Part shown: piece by piece, positions 45,115-55,698 of the stretch
Numbering within the stretch: the first letter of the stretch is position 1
Layout: each line of letters starts with the position of its first letter
Assembly (NCBI RefSeq): GCF_900176565.1
Contig: NZ_FXEH01000006.1
Coordinates: 992,001 to 1,056,000, forward strand
Length of the DNA: 64,000 nt
Origin: Thalassobacillus devorans
GTDB taxonomy: Bacteria; Bacillota; Bacilli; Bacillales; Halobacillaceae
Direction of reading: 5' to 3'
Made by a program: the position numbers and the translations under genes
The notes under the pieces: generated by a model
Told to the model about the DNA's origin: nothing
Database searches by the model: none
The model's input: only the letters and a program-made list of their open reading frames with translations

Positions 45115-47190
45115 ATGGCAGATTATCTAGTTATCGTCGAATCACCTGCAAAAGCTAAAACAATCGAGAAATACTTAGGAAAAAAGTATAAAGTAAAGGC
45201 TTCTTTAGGTCATATCCGTGACTTGCCTAAAAGTCAGATGGGTGTAGATGTCGACAAAGAATTTGAACCAAAATATATAACGATCCGCGGGAAAGGTCCC
45301 GTTCTTAAAGAATTGAAAACAGCAGCTAAAAAAGCCAAGCGCGTCTATCTCGCTGCCGACCCCGACAGAGAAGGGGAAGCGATTGCCTGGCATTTGGCTC
45401 ATAGCCTTGAAATAGATGACAAAACAGAATGTCGTGTGGTCTTTAATGAAATTACGAAAGACGCCGTAAAAAATTCATTCAAGAATCCCCGCACCATCGA
45501 TATGGACCGTGTCGATGCTCAGCAGGCGAGACGTATCCTGGATAGATTGGTAGGGTACAACATTAGCCCAATTCTGTGGAAAAAAGTTAAAAAAGGCCTG
45601 AGTGCCGGCCGGGTACAATCGGTCGCGGTGCGGTTGATCATCGATAGAGAGAACGAAATTAACAAGTTCCAGCCAGAAGAATATTGGTCCATTGACGGCT
45701 CTTTCCTAAAAGAGAAAGAAAAATTCTCTGGTGCCTTTTATGGGATAGACGGGAAAAAGCAGGAATTGAAAACCAAACAGGACGTAGACCAGGTCCTTCA
45801 GAAAATGAAGGGCAAGGATTTCCAAATTGATAAAGTGAATAAACGGGAACGCAGAAGAAACCCTTCGGTACCGTTTACGACTTCTTCGCTTCAACAAGAG
45901 GCGGCGCGGAAACTGAATTTCCGTGCAAAAAAGACAATGATGATCGCCCAGCAATTATATGAAGGTATTGAACTGGGAAAAAAAGAAGGTACCGTTGGTT
46001 TGATCACCTATATGCGTACAGACTCCACACGTCTATCGGATTCGGCTCAGAACGAAGCTAAAAGCTATATCGAGGATAAGTTTGGTAATGAGTACCTGGG
46101 CGGTAGTAAGAAGAAGAAACAGAAGGAAGGCGCCCAGGATGCCCACGAGGCCATCCGTCCGACCTCTGCCGTACGGGACCCCAAAAAAATGAAAAGTATT
46201 TTGTCCCGTGATCAATATCGACTATATAAGTTGATTTGGGACCGCTTCATCGCTAGCCAGATGGCGCCTGCAGTTTTGGATACGATGACTGTGCATATGA
46301 CCAACCAGGGGGTTGAGTTCCGTGCTACGGGATCCAAGGTGAAATTCCAGGGTTTCATGAAAGTATATGTGGAAGGCCGGGATGACAACAAAAAAGAGGA
46401 AGATAAAATGCTGCCGGAGCTGGAAGAAGGAATGACCGTCAAAGCAGATGAAATCGAACCGAATCAGCATTTTACCCAGCCTCCTCCCCGTTACACGGAA
46501 GCGAGATTGGTCAAAACATTGGAAGAGTTGGGAATCGGAAGACCTTCCACCTATGCTCCGACTTTGGATACCATTCAGCGCAGAGGCTACGTCGCACTCG
46601 ATAATAAACGATTTGTGCCAACAGAACTGGGCAGTATTGTTCATGAATCCATCGAGGAATACTTCCCGGAGATTATTGATGTCGATTTCACTGCCAAGAT
46701 GGAAGAAGATCTCGATGCAGTGGAAGAAGGAAACGTAGAATGGGTAAAAATCATCAAAGACTTTTACACAGGATTTGAACCCAGACTGGAAAAAGCTGAA
46801 AAAGAGATGGAAAAAGTAGAAATCAAAGATGAACCTGCCGGCGTCGACTGTGAGAAGTGCGGGCATGAAATGGTCTATAAAATGGGGCGTTATGGAAAAT
46901 TTCTTGCTTGTTCCAACTTTCCTGACTGCCGGAACACAAAGCCGATTTTAAAGAAAGTCGGCGTCACCTGTCCGAAGTGTAAAGAGGGAGAAGTAGTGGA
47001 AAGGAAAAGCAAGAAACGCCGGACTTTTTATGGCTGCGAACGTTATCCTGATTGTGACTTCATTTCCTGGGATAAGCCGATCAGTCGTCCTTGTCCAAAG
47101 TGCAGCTCCCTGCTTGTTGAGAAAAAGTCGAAAAAAGGTGTGCAAATCCAGTGTACGGAATGTGATTATAAAGAAGAACCTCAAAAGTAA
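45115..47190 (+). CDS. topA: DNA topoisomerase I
   Basis: Type IA topoisomerase of 691 residues from ATG 45115 ([22 protein letters not shown]) with GGGAGGAAC before it. The TOPRIM domain has [14 protein letters not shown]. The catalytic Tyr299 is in [11 protein letters not shown]. Three C-terminal zinc ribbons follow: CEKCGHEM...[15 protein letters not shown]...CERYPDC and CPKCSSLL...CTEC. It relaxes negative supercoils. A shadow frame of 214 codons on the other strand was rejected. Confidence 0.96.
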   Translation: MADYLVIVESPAKAKTIEKYLGKKYKVKASLGHIRDLPKSQMGVDVDKEFEPKYITIRGKGPVLKELKTAAKKAKRVYLAADPDREGEAIAWHLAHSLEIDDKTECRVVFNEITKDAVKNSFKNPRTIDMDRVDAQQARRILDRLVGYNISPILWKKVKKGLSAGRVQSVAVRLIIDRENEINKFQPEEYWSIDGSFLKEKEKFSGAFYGIDGKKQELKTKQDVDQVLQKMKGKDFQIDKVNKRERRRNPSVPFTTSSLQQEAARKLNFRAKKTMMIAQQLYEGIELGKKEGTVGLITYMRTDSTRLSDSAQNEAKSYIEDKFGNEYLGGSKKKKQKEGAQDAHEAIRPTSAVRDPKKMKSILSRDQYRLYKLIWDRFIASQMAPAVLDTMTVHMTNQGVEFRATGSKVKFQGFMKVYVEGRDDNKKEEDKMLPELEEGMTVKADEIEPNQHFTQPPPRYTEARLVKTLEELGIGRPSTYAPTLDTIQRRGYVALDNKRFVPTELGSIVHESIEEYFPEIIDVDFTAKMEEDLDAVEEGNVEWVKIIKDFYTGFEPRLEKAEKEMEKVEIKDEPAGVDCEKCGHEMVYKMGRYGKFLACSNFPDCRNTKPILKKVGVTCPKCKEGEVVERKSKKRRTFYGCERYPDCDFISWDKPISRPCPKCSSLLVEKKSKKGVQIQCTECDYKEEPQK

Positions 47191-47220
47191 GCGCAAAATT
47201 TGCGCTTGCTTTTTCTTTTT
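47189..47220 (+). terminator. Intrinsic terminator of topA
   Basis: AAGCGCAAA faces TTTGCGCTT almost without loop, overlapping the stop codon, and is followed by CTTTTTCTTTTT. Confidence 0.75.
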
Positions 47221-47260
47221 GGTATGTATGATAGGAGTGAACCATGTTTGTAATATCTTA

Positions 47261-47289
47261 TTGACACCAGTTGACCGTATCGATATAAT
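47261..47289 (+). promoter_or_regulatory. Perfect-consensus sigma-A promoter of trmFO
   Basis: TTGACA (47261-47266), a 17-bp spacer and TATAAT (47284-47289). All twelve bases match consensus. It is about 50 bp upstream of trmFO. Confidence 0.8.
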
Positions 47290-47341
47290 TACCGAATGGT
47301 AAGGAGATATACTTGACACGAATTTGAAAGGAGCATGTCTG

Positions 47342-48649
47342 ATGACGACACAACATGTGACAGTAATCGGCGCCGGTCTGGCAGGAAGTGAAGCGGCATG
47401 GCAGCTTGCCAAGCGAGGCATCCAAGTACATTTGTACGAAATGAGGCCATCGAAACAGACCCCGGCTCACCATACAGATAAATTTGCAGAACTCGTCTGC
47501 AGTAACTCCCTGCGGGCCAATTCCCTGACCAATGCAGTGGGGGTCATTAAAGAAGAAATGCGCAGCTTGGATTCAATTATCATACAAGCGGCTGATCAGT
47601 CACAAGTTCCTGCCGGAGGAGCGCTTGCTGTGGATCGCCACGAATTTGCGGGCTATGTGACGGAGCATGTGAAAAACCACCCGAACGTAACCGTATATAA
47701 TGAAGAAATTGGAAATATCCCAACCGATGGCCCCGTGATTGTTGCCACCGGACCATTGACCTCCGAGTCATTATCCAGCCATTTGAAAGAAATGACAGGT
47801 GAGGAATACTTATACTTTTATGATGCAGCTGCTCCAATTATAGAAAAAGATTCGATTGATATGGACAAAGTCTATCTGAAATCACGCTACGATAAAGGTG
47901 AAGCGGCATATCTGAACTGCCCGATGACAGAAGAAGAATTTGACCGATTCTACGAAGCTCTGACTTCTGCTGACACCGTACCATTAAAAGAGTTCGAAAA
48001 AGAGATTTTCTTTGAAGGCTGCATGCCTATCGAAGTAATGGCCCAGCGCGGGAAAAAGACCATGACATTCGGCCCGTTGAAGCCTGTAGGTTTAGAAGAC
48101 CCGAAAACAGGTAACACTCCTTATGCAGTCGTCCAATTACGTCAGGATGATGCAGCTGGAACATTATATAATATGGTAGGTTTCCAAACCCACCTGAAAT
48201 GGGGAGCGCAAAAAGAAGTGTTCCGAATGATCCCTGGTCTGGAAAATGCTGAAATTGTCCGCTATGGCGTCATGCATCGGAATACATTCATTAATTCCCC
48301 GAATCTACTTAAAGCAACTTACCAATATAAAGATAGAGATGATTTATTTTTTGCGGGACAAATGACAGGAGTGGAAGGCTACGTTGAATCTGCTGCTGCA
48401 GGTCTCATCGCCGGCATCAATGCTGCTCGCCTCGTCGAAGGGAAAGAGCCGGTTGTGCTGCCGCATGAAACGATGATGGGAAGCATGGCTCATTATATTA
48501 CGACGACGAGCCCGAAGAACTTCCAGCCGATGAATGCAAACTTCGGTCTTATTAAACCGCTGGATAAAAAAATCAAAAATAAAAAAGAAAGAAATGAAGC
48601 CTACGCTAACAGAGCCTTGGAGACAATTCAGAATTTTGTTACAATTTAG
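47342..48649 (+). CDS. trmFO: Methylenetetrahydrofolate-tRNA (uracil-5)-methyltransferase TrmFO
   Basis: Folate and FAD-dependent enzyme forming m5U54 in tRNA, 435 residues. The start is ATG 47342 ([15 protein letters not shown]), behind AAAGGAGC. The FAD loop is [11 protein letters not shown], with [15 protein letters not shown] and [31 protein letters not shown] is the second FAD block. It precedes xerC in the standard order. Confidence 0.95.
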   Translation: MTTQHVTVIGAGLAGSEAAWQLAKRGIQVHLYEMRPSKQTPAHHTDKFAELVCSNSLRANSLTNAVGVIKEEMRSLDSIIIQAADQSQVPAGGALAVDRHEFAGYVTEHVKNHPNVTVYNEEIGNIPTDGPVIVATGPLTSESLSSHLKEMTGEEYLYFYDAAAPIIEKDSIDMDKVYLKSRYDKGEAAYLNCPMTEEEFDRFYEALTSADTVPLKEFEKEIFFEGCMPIEVMAQRGKKTMTFGPLKPVGLEDPKTGNTPYAVVQLRQDDAAGTLYNMVGFQTHLKWGAQKEVFRMIPGLENAEIVRYGVMHRNTFINSPNLLKATYQYKDRDDLFFAGQMTGVEGYVESAAAGLIAGINAARLVEGKEPVVLPHETMMGSMAHYITTTSPKNFQPMNANFGLIKPLDKKIKNKKERNEAYANRALETIQNFVTI

Positions 48650-48658
48650 TTAAAACGA

Positions 48659-48688
48659 TTGCGTTAATTGATTGAATTGTGTTAAAAT
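48659..48688 (+). promoter_or_regulatory. Possible promoter of xerC-hslVU-codY
   Basis: TTGCGT (48659-48664), an 18-bp spacer and TAAAAT (48683-48688), 26 bp before the xerC start. Confidence 0.55.
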
Positions 48689-48713
48689 TTAAACGCCTTG
48701 AAGAGGTGGATAT

Positions 48714-49622
48714 ATGGACGACTTACAAACAGAAAAACTACTTTTTCTGGAATATCTGCAAATTGAAAAAAATGCATCTTCATTAACGATTCAACACTAT
48801 GAGAAAGATGTCGATGCATTTTTTCTTTTTATGCAAACAGAAGGTATAGCCAGTATCAAAGAAGTTGATTACCCTTTGATCCGGATATTCCTGACGCAGT
48901 TATACCAGCAGAAGCTTTCCCGCAGAAGTGTATCACGGAAGCTTTCCTGTATGCGGTCGTTTTACCGGTTCCTGGAGAGGGAAGGAAAAATTTCCCATAA
49001 CCCATTCCTCAATGTTTCCCTGCCAAAGGAGGGTAAACCGATTCCAGAATTCTTTTATGAAGAAGAACTGGAGCGGTTATTTTCTGTGAGCGATTTGACT
49101 GATCCTCTTGGGCAAAGGAATCAGGCTTTGCTTGAATTGATGTATGGGACGGGAATGCGTGTCAGTGAATGTGTCGGTACCAAAGTAGAGGATATAGATT
49201 TTGCTATCGGTACAATTTTGGTAAGGGGAAAAGGGCGAAAGGAAAGGTATGTACCCTTTGGCCAGTTTGCTGAAAGGGCATTGAAGAGGTATATCGAGGA
49301 TGGACGCGAAAGGCTATCACAAAAAAGCAAAGCCCAGCCAGTTCAGCTGTTTTTGAACGCAAAAGGCGGGGACCTGTCCGATCGCGGTGTACGTCTTATC
49401 CTGGATAAACTGGTTGAAAAAGCTGCTATGACTGTCAACATACATCCCCATAAATTAAGGCATAGCTTTGCGACCCATATGCTGAATCAAGGTGCTGATC
49501 TACGGGCAGTCCAGGAGCTGCTTGGTCATGAAAATTTATCATCCACACAGATTTATACTCATGTGACGAAGGACCATTTGCGTAAAATATATAGGGATAG
49601 TCACCCGAGAGCGAATAAATAG
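48714..49622 (+). CDS. xerC: Tyrosine recombinase XerC (CodV)
   Basis: Site-specific recombinase that with XerD resolves chromosome dimers at dif. It has 302 residues. The N-terminal SAM-like core-binding domain covers about 1-90. The catalytic domain shows the first Arg in [23 protein letters not shown] (His-x-x-Arg), [14 protein letters not shown] with the nucleophile Tyr. The codV-codW-codX-codY order matches B. subtilis. Confidence 0.94.
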   Translation: MDDLQTEKLLFLEYLQIEKNASSLTIQHYEKDVDAFFLFMQTEGIASIKEVDYPLIRIFLTQLYQQKLSRRSVSRKLSCMRSFYRFLEREGKISHNPFLNVSLPKEGKPIPEFFYEEELERLFSVSDLTDPLGQRNQALLELMYGTGMRVSECVGTKVEDIDFAIGTILVRGKGRKERYVPFGQFAERALKRYIEDGRERLSQKSKAQPVQLFLNAKGGDLSDRGVRLILDKLVEKAAMTVNIHPHKLRHSFATHMLNQGADLRAVQELLGHENLSSTQIYTHVTKDHLRKIYRDSHPRANK

Positions 49623-49635
49623 AGGTGAGAAGAGG

Positions 49636-50181
49636 ATGAGTGAGCAATTTCATGCAACGACAATTTTTGCTGTACAGCACAAAGGGCAATGTGCGATGAG
49701 CGGCGACGGCCAAGTGACACTTGGCAACCAGGTAGTTATGAAACATACCGCGAAGAAAGTAAGGCGTCTCTTTAAAGGAAAGGTTCTGGCGGGTTTTGCC
49801 GGTTCCGTAGCCGATGCTTTCACACTGTTCGAAAAGTTTGAAGCCAACCTGGAAGCTTATGATGGCAATCTTGCCCGGGCGGCGGTGGAATTAGCCAAAG
49901 AGTGGCGAAGCGATAAAGTGCTAAGAAAGCTGGAGGCCATGTTGATTGTCATGGATAAAGACAGCATGTTTCTGGTTTCCGGTACTGGAGAAGTGATTGA
50001 ACCGGATGATGGCATTCTGGCTATTGGTTCCGGAGGCAATTATGCCCTAAGTGCCGGGCGTGCACTGAAACGTTATTCCACAGAAAAAAGTGCCAAAGAA
50101 ATCGCCCAGGCAGCATTAGAGATCGCTGGAGAAATTTGTGTCTTCACGAATGACCAGATTACCCTCGAGGTCATTGAATAA
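49636..50181 (+). CDS. hslV: ATP-dependent protease subunit HslV (CodW/ClpQ)
   Basis: Proteolytic core of the HslVU (CodWX) machine, 181 residues. It carries the Bacillus-type extension [17 protein letters not shown] before the region where most HslV proteins start MTTI. In B. subtilis CodW the mature N-terminal Ser acts as nucleophile, and the Met-Ser start is kept here. [25 protein letters not shown] and [16 protein letters not shown] are family blocks. It sits 13 bp from hslU. Confidence 0.93.
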   Translation: MSEQFHATTIFAVQHKGQCAMSGDGQVTLGNQVVMKHTAKKVRRLFKGKVLAGFAGSVADAFTLFEKFEANLEAYDGNLARAAVELAKEWRSDKVLRKLEAMLIVMDKDSMFLVSGTGEVIEPDDGILAIGSGGNYALSAGRALKRYSTEKSAKEIAQAALEIAGEICVFTNDQITLEVIE

Positions 50182-50194
50182 GGAGGCTGGTGGA

Positions 50195-51589
50195 ATGTCA
50201 TTTGAATTAACCCCCAGACAAATTGTAGAAAAACTGAATCAATACATCATTGGCCAGAATGATGCCAAAAAATCAGTTGCTGTCGCATTACGGAATCGAT
50301 ACCGCCGTATGAGACTGGATGATCAGCTGCGGGAAGAGATTGTACCGAAAAACATTTTGATGATTGGTCCCACTGGTGTCGGAAAAACCGAAATTGCACG
50401 CAGACTTGCCAAACTGGTAGGGGCACCGTTTGTCAAAGTGGAAGCTACTAAATTCACGGAAGTCGGCTATGTCGGACGGGATGTCGAATCAATGGTAAGA
50501 GATTTGATGGAAACCGCAGTCCGGATGGTAAAAGAAGAGAAGATGGAAGCCGTTAAAGGACGCGCGGAAGAACAAGCGAACAAGCGGCTTGTAGAGTTGC
50601 TGGTTCCATCTAAGAAAAAGCAGGCGAACTTCAAGAACCCTTTTGAAATGCTGTTCAATCAGCAAGGCGGTCAAGAAACCCAGGATACTATGGGTGATGA
50701 AGAAGCGGAAGTCGAAAGTAAACGGAAGCGGATAGCCCTGCAGCTGGCAATGGGTGAGTTAGAAGACCGCATTGTCAATGTAGAAGTGGAAGAACAGCAG
50801 CCATCCATGTTTGATATGCTCCAGGGTTCAGGAATGGAGCAAATGGGTATGAATATGCAAGATGCTATGAGTCAATTCATGCCGAAGAAAAAGAAGAAAC
50901 GCCGCCTGCCTGTATCGGAAGCCCGAAAAATACTGACACAGGAAGAAGCGCAAAAATTAATTGATATGGATGAAGTCAGCCAGCAGGCTATTGAAAAAGT
51001 AGAACAATCCGGCATGATCTTTATAGATGAAATCGATAAAGTCGCTGCCAAAAGTGATAATCAGGCAAATGTCTCCCGTGAAGGTGTCCAACGTGACATT
51101 CTTCCCATTGTAGAAGGATCAACTGTAGTTACCAAGCACGGACCTGTCAAAACCGACCACATTTTATTCGTGGCTGCCGGTGCTTTTCATATGGCTAAGC
51201 CTTCGGACCTTATCCCGGAACTGCAGGGAAGGTTTCCGATTCGTGTAGAATTGGAGAAACTTACTGTAGAAGACTTTAAACGGATTTTGAGAGAGCCTTC
51301 CAATGCACTTTTAAAACAATATGAAGCTTTATTGGAAACAGAAGGTATAAAGGTTGAATTTTCTGACGAAGCTGTAACTAAGCTAGCAGAAATCGCCTTT
51401 GAAGTTAATCAGGACACAGATAATATCGGCGCGCGAAGACTGCACACAATTCTCGAAAAATTGCTGGAGGATTTATCGTTTGAAGCTCCCGATGTAACGA
51501 TGGACACGATAAAAATCACCCCACAATACGTCGATGAAAAACTTAGCAGCATCGTGAAAAATAAAGATTTAAGCCGGTTTATCCTTTAG
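50195..51589 (+). CDS. hslU: ATP-dependent protease ATPase subunit HslU (CodX/ClpY)
   Basis: AAA+ unfoldase of 464 residues from ATG 50195, 8 nt after AGGAGG; the longer frame reaching into hslV is rejected. Walker A is [15 protein letters not shown]. The I domain (about 110-235) includes a Met-rich, Lys-rich stretch. Walker B is [10 protein letters not shown], sensor [25 protein letters not shown]. The C-terminal SRFIL inserts in HslV. Confidence 0.95.
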   Translation: MSFELTPRQIVEKLNQYIIGQNDAKKSVAVALRNRYRRMRLDDQLREEIVPKNILMIGPTGVGKTEIARRLAKLVGAPFVKVEATKFTEVGYVGRDVESMVRDLMETAVRMVKEEKMEAVKGRAEEQANKRLVELLVPSKKKQANFKNPFEMLFNQQGGQETQDTMGDEEAEVESKRKRIALQLAMGELEDRIVNVEVEEQQPSMFDMLQGSGMEQMGMNMQDAMSQFMPKKKKKRRLPVSEARKILTQEEAQKLIDMDEVSQQAIEKVEQSGMIFIDEIDKVAAKSDNQANVSREGVQRDILPIVEGSTVVTKHGPVKTDHILFVAAGAFHMAKPSDLIPELQGRFPIRVELEKLTVEDFKRILREPSNALLKQYEALLETEGIKVEFSDEAVTKLAEIAFEVNQDTDNIGARRLHTILEKLLEDLSFEAPDVTMDTIKITPQYVDEKLSSIVKNKDLSRFIL

Positions 51590-51619
51590 TAAGCGAGTAA
51601 AGTTAGGAGGAAAAGAAAC

Positions 51620-52399
51620 ATGCAATTATTAGAACGTGCCAGAAAAATCAACTCTATGTTACAGAAAACAACAGGGAAATCAGTTAATTTCAATGACATG
51701 TCAGCCACTTTGCGCGATGTCATTGGGGCCAACATTTTTATTTTGAGCCGCCGAGGTAAGCTATTAGGTTTTGCGATTAAACAGGAAATTGAAAATGAGC
51801 GTATGAAAGCGATGCTTTCTGAACGTCAGTTCCCGGAAGCGTATACCCAAAATCTATTCACCATCCAGGAAACAACTGCCAATATTGATATTGATAGTGA
51901 ATATACCGCATTTCCTGTAGAAAACAGGGAACTTTTTGAAAATGGTCTCACAACTATCGTACCGATTATCGGGGGCGGGGAACGCCTTGGAACATTGATC
52001 CTCAGCCGCCTGAGTGACAGTTTTGAAGAAGATGATCTGTTGCTTGCTGAATACGGGGCTACGGTGGTAGGAATGGAAATCCTTCATGAAAAGACCGAAG
52101 AAATCGAACAAGAGGCAAGAAGTAAGGCTGTTGTTCAGATGGCAATCAGTTCCTTGTCTTATAGTGAACTGGAGGCGATTGAACATATTTTTGAGGAACT
52201 GGAAGGGAACGAAGGGCTGCTTGTTGCCAGCAAGATCGCGGATCGTGTCGGCATCACCAGATCCGTCATCGTTAACGCATTACGTAAATTAGAAAGTGCC
52301 GGAGTTATAGAATCCCGTTCCCTTGGAATGAAAGGTACCTATATCAAAGTGCTCAATAACAATTTCTTAGTCGAACTTCAAAAACTTCGTACAAATTAA
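51620..52399 (+). CDS. codY: GTP- and branched-chain-amino-acid-sensing regulator CodY
   Basis: Global repressor of 259 residues. The N-terminal GAF domain (about 1-155) begins [15 protein letters not shown] and binds Ile, Leu and Val; a long linker helix follows. The C-terminal winged helix has [37 protein letters not shown] split across recognition and wing. Predicted targets in this window are dppA (13107) and, more weakly, the flgB upstream region. A terminator follows. Confidence 0.96.
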   Translation: MQLLERARKINSMLQKTTGKSVNFNDMSATLRDVIGANIFILSRRGKLLGFAIKQEIENERMKAMLSERQFPEAYTQNLFTIQETTANIDIDSEYTAFPVENRELFENGLTTIVPIIGGGERLGTLILSRLSDSFEEDDLLLAEYGATVVGMEILHEKTEEIEQEARSKAVVQMAISSLSYSELEAIEHIFEELEGNEGLLVASKIADRVGITRSVIVNALRKLESAGVIESRSLGMKGTYIKVLNNNFLVELQKLRTN

Positions 52400-52440
52400 T
52401 AGAAAAGATCAAAAAAGTACAGTTTCGTGAAATAACTTCA

Positions 52441-52476
52441 AAAGCTCAGAGTCGATAATGACTCTGAGCTTTATTT
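52441..52476 (+). terminator. Intrinsic terminator of the xerC-codY operon
   Basis: AAAGCTCAGAGTC pairs perfectly with GACTCTGAGCTTT around a 6-nt loop and is followed by a short T-rich tract. Confidence 0.88.
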
Positions 52477-52838
52477 ATGCCGGGCTGCCTCTTCAATAAC
52501 TAATAATTACTCGCTCTATTAAATCTGCAAAGCTAACGTAGTCTATGTCTGAAAAATATCCTCTCTATGTTCACAAATGGTAGATTCCTTTTGTTTATGT
52601 TGTGTGTCATAATATTGGTAAGGTGTTCATTATTCGGCAAAATCCTACAATATTCCTACATAAAGTTTTTAATGTAAAAATATGTATAATAATTAATTAA
52701 AAGTACCCGGTAATATAGTCATTTTCTGTAAGGTTTCATAACATATTGACGAATTCGCATAGACAACGTGTCATTAATTTCTTACAATGTGTTGGTAGGT
52801 TATGGGACCATGTCCATAAATCAGGAGGTAGAAGAAAG
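52477..52838 (+). promoter_or_regulatory. Regulatory region of the fla/che operon
   Basis: A gene-free, AT-rich 360 bp. It has a TATAAT at 52685-52690 with no good -35, and CATTTTCTGTAAGGT at 52720-52734, which fits the CodY consensus at 11 of 15 positions. I found no clear sigma-D (TAAA-GCCGATAT) promoter. The ribosome site AGGAGG lies just before flgB. Confidence 0.5.
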
Positions 52839-53240
52839 ATGAATTTATTTGGAGGTACCATCCAGACACTGGAGCATTCCTTAAACTACGCATCTAAGAA
52901 AAACAATACGATTGCAAACAATATTGCGAATGTAGATACTCCAGGCTTTAAGGCTAAGAAGGTTTTATTCAAAGAAGTACTGGCTGAAAAACAGAAAGAA
53001 AGTATTTCAGGGATTCGCACACACCCTCAACACCTTCCGATTGGCGGAGCTTCCGATGGTCCAATGGCTTATAAGGTAGTGAAAGATAACGGGACTGCCT
53101 ATAATCACAACGGAAATAATGTGGATATCGACAAAGAAATGAATGAGCTCGCAAAAAACCAGCTCTTTTATCAATCAATGGTCGATCGTTTAAATGGAAA
53201 GTTTCGGAGTCTGGAAACTGTAATCAAGGGAGGTAGATAG
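52839..53240 (+). CDS. flgB: Flagellar basal-body rod protein FlgB
   Basis: Proximal rod protein, 133 residues from ATG 52839 behind TCAGGAGGTAG. The N-terminal rod motif NTIANNIANVDTPGFKAKKV is clear. It has the C-terminal helix typical of axial proteins (NELAKNQLFYQSMVDRLN). It is first in the fla/che operon and overlaps nothing; flgC follows at once. A longer in-frame start at 52746 has no ribosome site. Confidence 0.95.
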   Translation: MNLFGGTIQTLEHSLNYASKKNNTIANNIANVDTPGFKAKKVLFKEVLAEKQKESISGIRTHPQHLPIGGASDGPMAYKVVKDNGTAYNHNGNNVDIDKEMNELAKNQLFYQSMVDRLNGKFRSLETVIKGGR

Positions 53241-53241
53241 T

Positions 53242-53700
53242 GTGAGTATTTTTCAGTCTATGAATACGAGTGCAAGTGCGCTGACTGCCCAGCGTTTACG
53301 AATGGACACGATATCTTCCAACATTGCTAATGCGGAGACCACCAGGGCCCGATTGGATGAAAACGGAGATTGGCAGCCCTATCGACGTAAACAGGTGGTT
53401 TTTGAATCTGGCCAGAAAAGCTTCGGTACATTTTTAAAGAAAGCGACAGCAGCGTCCGCTGATTCAGCAGAAGGATTACGTGTCAGTGAAATCCGGGAAG
53501 ATGACAAAGAGCCCTTCAAAATGGAGCATAATCCCACTCACCCTGATGCGGACGAAGACGGCTATGTAAGGTTACCTAATGTCGATCCGCTAAGGGAAAT
53601 GGTCGATTTAATGAGCGCTACCCGCTCTTATGAAGCCAACATTACTTCCATTAACGCGTCAAAGTCAATGTTGATGAAAGCGTTAGAAATCGGAAAATAA
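53242..53700 (+). CDS. flgC: Flagellar basal-body rod protein FlgC
   Basis: Rod protein of 152 residues, start GTG 53242 with GGAGGTAG overlapping the flgB end. The N-terminal MDTISSNIANAETTRA and the C-terminal REMVDLMSATRSYEANI blocks are diagnostic. It is cotranscribed with flgB and fliE. Confidence 0.95.
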   Translation: MSIFQSMNTSASALTAQRLRMDTISSNIANAETTRARLDENGDWQPYRRKQVVFESGQKSFGTFLKKATAASADSAEGLRVSEIREDDKEPFKMEHNPTHPDADEDGYVRLPNVDPLREMVDLMSATRSYEANITSINASKSMLMKALEIGK

Positions 53701-53714
53701 GGCAGGTGAAAGAC

Positions 53715-54020
53715 ATGACCAATTTATCCGCAGTTAATCAAGTGTCTCCATTTCTAAACAAGTCACAGACAAACCTAAAGAATACTCCCGCTGAGGCCCA
53801 TAGTGCTTTTGCCTCCGACTTGAAAAAAGCGATAGCTGGTGTGAACAGCAGCCAGAAACTGTCGGATCAAAAAACAGAAGCCTTGGCAAAAGGAAAAATC
53901 AATGATTTGCATGACGTTATGACAACTGCACAAAAAGCGAGTATCACTTTACAGACCTCGGTAGAAGTCCAGGGTAAAGTGATAGAAGCCTATCGCGAAA
54001 TTATGCGGATGCAAGTGTAA
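53715..54020 (+). CDS. fliE: Flagellar hook-basal body protein FliE
   Basis: Junction protein between the MS ring and rod, 101 residues from ATG 53715 (MTNLSAVNQV); GTG 53706 overlaps the ribosome site. The C-terminal LHDVMTTAQKASITLQTSVEVQGKVIEAYREIMRMQV region is the family signature (given here only by its ends LHDVM and IMRMQV in the alignment sense). Confidence 0.93.
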   Translation: MTNLSAVNQVSPFLNKSQTNLKNTPAEAHSAFASDLKKAIAGVNSSQKLSDQKTEALAKGKINDLHDVMTTAQKASITLQTSVEVQGKVIEAYREIMRMQV

Positions 54021-54084
54021 TTCCGATCTATCGCGATTCGACATTATATTATTCTGATGAAGTGTGTGTTTTATGGGGGCAATT

Positions 54085-55686
54085 ATGAGAAAAAATTTAT
54101 TAATTTTCAAAGAATCTGTTTCGAACTTTTGGAAAGAACGGACGAAAGCTCAAAAAGGAACCCTGATTGGTTCGGTACTGATCTTTTTTATCGCTTTGCT
54201 TTTGATAAGTGTTTTATCTTCAAAGAGCAACATGGTCCCCCTTTACCAAAACCTTTCTTTACAGGAAATCGGTCTTATGAAAACGGAACTGGATGCACGC
54301 AATACTCCCTATAAGTTGACGGAAGGCGGTACAACCATACTGGTGCCGGAATCGCAGGTCGATACACTTTTAGTAGAGTTAGCTGCGGCAGGGCTTCCCA
54401 AAAACGGCAGTATCGATTATTCCTTTTTTAGTGAAAACACATCCTGGGGGATGACAGACAACGAATTCGACATGATCAAACTGGATACCATGCAGACCGA
54501 ATTGGCTAATTTAATGATTGGAATTGAAGGGATCCAGGACGCGCAAGTAATGATCAATCAGCCGCCCGAACCAGTATTTATCGGAGATGAAAACCAGGAG
54601 TCCACAGCATCTATCGTATTACATACAACGCCAGGTTATCAGTTCAAAGATAATCAGCTGCAAGGTCTTTATAACCTTGTTTCCAAATCAGTACCAAATC
54701 TATCTACTGACAATATCGTCATCATGAATCAATACTTTGAGTATTACGATCTAAATAATTCAGATTCACTGGCGAGTGGAGATACATATACCCAACAGCA
54801 AAACATCAAGAAAGATATTGAGCGGGATATCCAGCGCCGCGTCCAGCAAATGCTGGGCACCATGATCGGTATGGATAAAGTAGTGGCCTCTGTCACAACA
54901 GATATCGATTTCACACAGGAAAACCGGATAGAAGAATTAGTAGAGCCGGTCGATCCAGATACGATGGAAGGCCTTCCTGTCAGCGTGGAACGCTTAACAG
55001 AAACCTATACCGGCAATCCACCGATAGAAGGCGGTGTACCTGCAGGAGAGGAAGACGTGCCGGGTTACAATGCAGAAGAAGAGGCCGGCGAAGGAGATTA
55101 TGAGATGGTCAAAGAGACCATTAATAACGAGTTTGACCGGATTCAACGGGAAATCGTCGAAAGTCCATATAAAATCAGGGACATTGGTATACAGGTAGCC
55201 ATTGACACTTCAAAAGGTACGGATGAAGCTGGGGAGGTTCAACTTTTATCTCAACAGGAACAAGCAACTGTAGAAGCCAGTGTCACCTCACTGCTCGATT
55301 CGATTATATCTACCTCTGTTGCAGCCCCATATGAAGTGAGTTCACCTGGAGAAAAGGTGTCGATTGTCTTTCAGGAATTCAGCGGAGCGGAAGCGAAAGC
55401 ACCTGCTTCACCTGTGATCCCGCTATGGGCATATATTGCCGGGGGCATATTGCTCGTTATCGTACTCACGTTATTATGGGTGTTATTCCGTAAAAATCGT
55501 GAAGAGGAGTACGAAGAAGAAAGCTATCAGGAATTTATCCAGGAACCGGCGGAAGAACCTATCCCTGAGCTGGATGTCGAAAAAGACACTGAGGAAACAA
55601 AAAAACGTAAACAGCTGGAACGAATGGCCAAAGAAAAGCCGGAGGATTTCGCCAAGCTATTAAGGTCCTGGATTGCGGAAGATTAG
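54085..55686 (+). CDS. fliF: Flagellar MS-ring protein FliF
   Basis: Membrane ring protein, 533 residues from ATG 54085 with GGGGGC before it. One membrane segment is N-terminal (about 22-44) and one near 452-474 (PLWAYIAGGILLVIVLTL). Two periplasmic ring-building domains lie between (PLYQNLSLQEIG onward), plus an acidic loop. The cytoplasmic C-terminus, rich in Glu, binds FliG. Confidence 0.95.
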   Translation: MRKNLLIFKESVSNFWKERTKAQKGTLIGSVLIFFIALLLISVLSSKSNMVPLYQNLSLQEIGLMKTELDARNTPYKLTEGGTTILVPESQVDTLLVELAAAGLPKNGSIDYSFFSENTSWGMTDNEFDMIKLDTMQTELANLMIGIEGIQDAQVMINQPPEPVFIGDENQESTASIVLHTTPGYQFKDNQLQGLYNLVSKSVPNLSTDNIVIMNQYFEYYDLNNSDSLASGDTYTQQQNIKKDIERDIQRRVQQMLGTMIGMDKVVASVTTDIDFTQENRIEELVEPVDPDTMEGLPVSVERLTETYTGNPPIEGGVPAGEEDVPGYNAEEEAGEGDYEMVKETINNEFDRIQREIVESPYKIRDIGIQVAIDTSKGTDEAGEVQLLSQQEQATVEASVTSLLDSIISTSVAAPYEVSSPGEKVSIVFQEFSGAEAKAPASPVIPLWAYIAGGILLVIVLTLLWVLFRKNREEEYEEESYQEFIQEPAEEPIPELDVEKDTEETKKRKQLERMAKEKPEDFAKLLRSWIAED

Positions 55687-55698
55687 GGGGAATATTAG

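Noticed and set aside
46222-46866. 214-codon minus-strand frame inside topA
   Set aside because: It mirrors a well-conserved gene, has a Phe/Cys-rich shadow composition and no homology that I recognise.
52477-52838. Sigma-D promoter upstream of flgB
   Set aside because: No TAAA with GCCGATAT at proper spacing was found; sigma-A-type elements are also weak.
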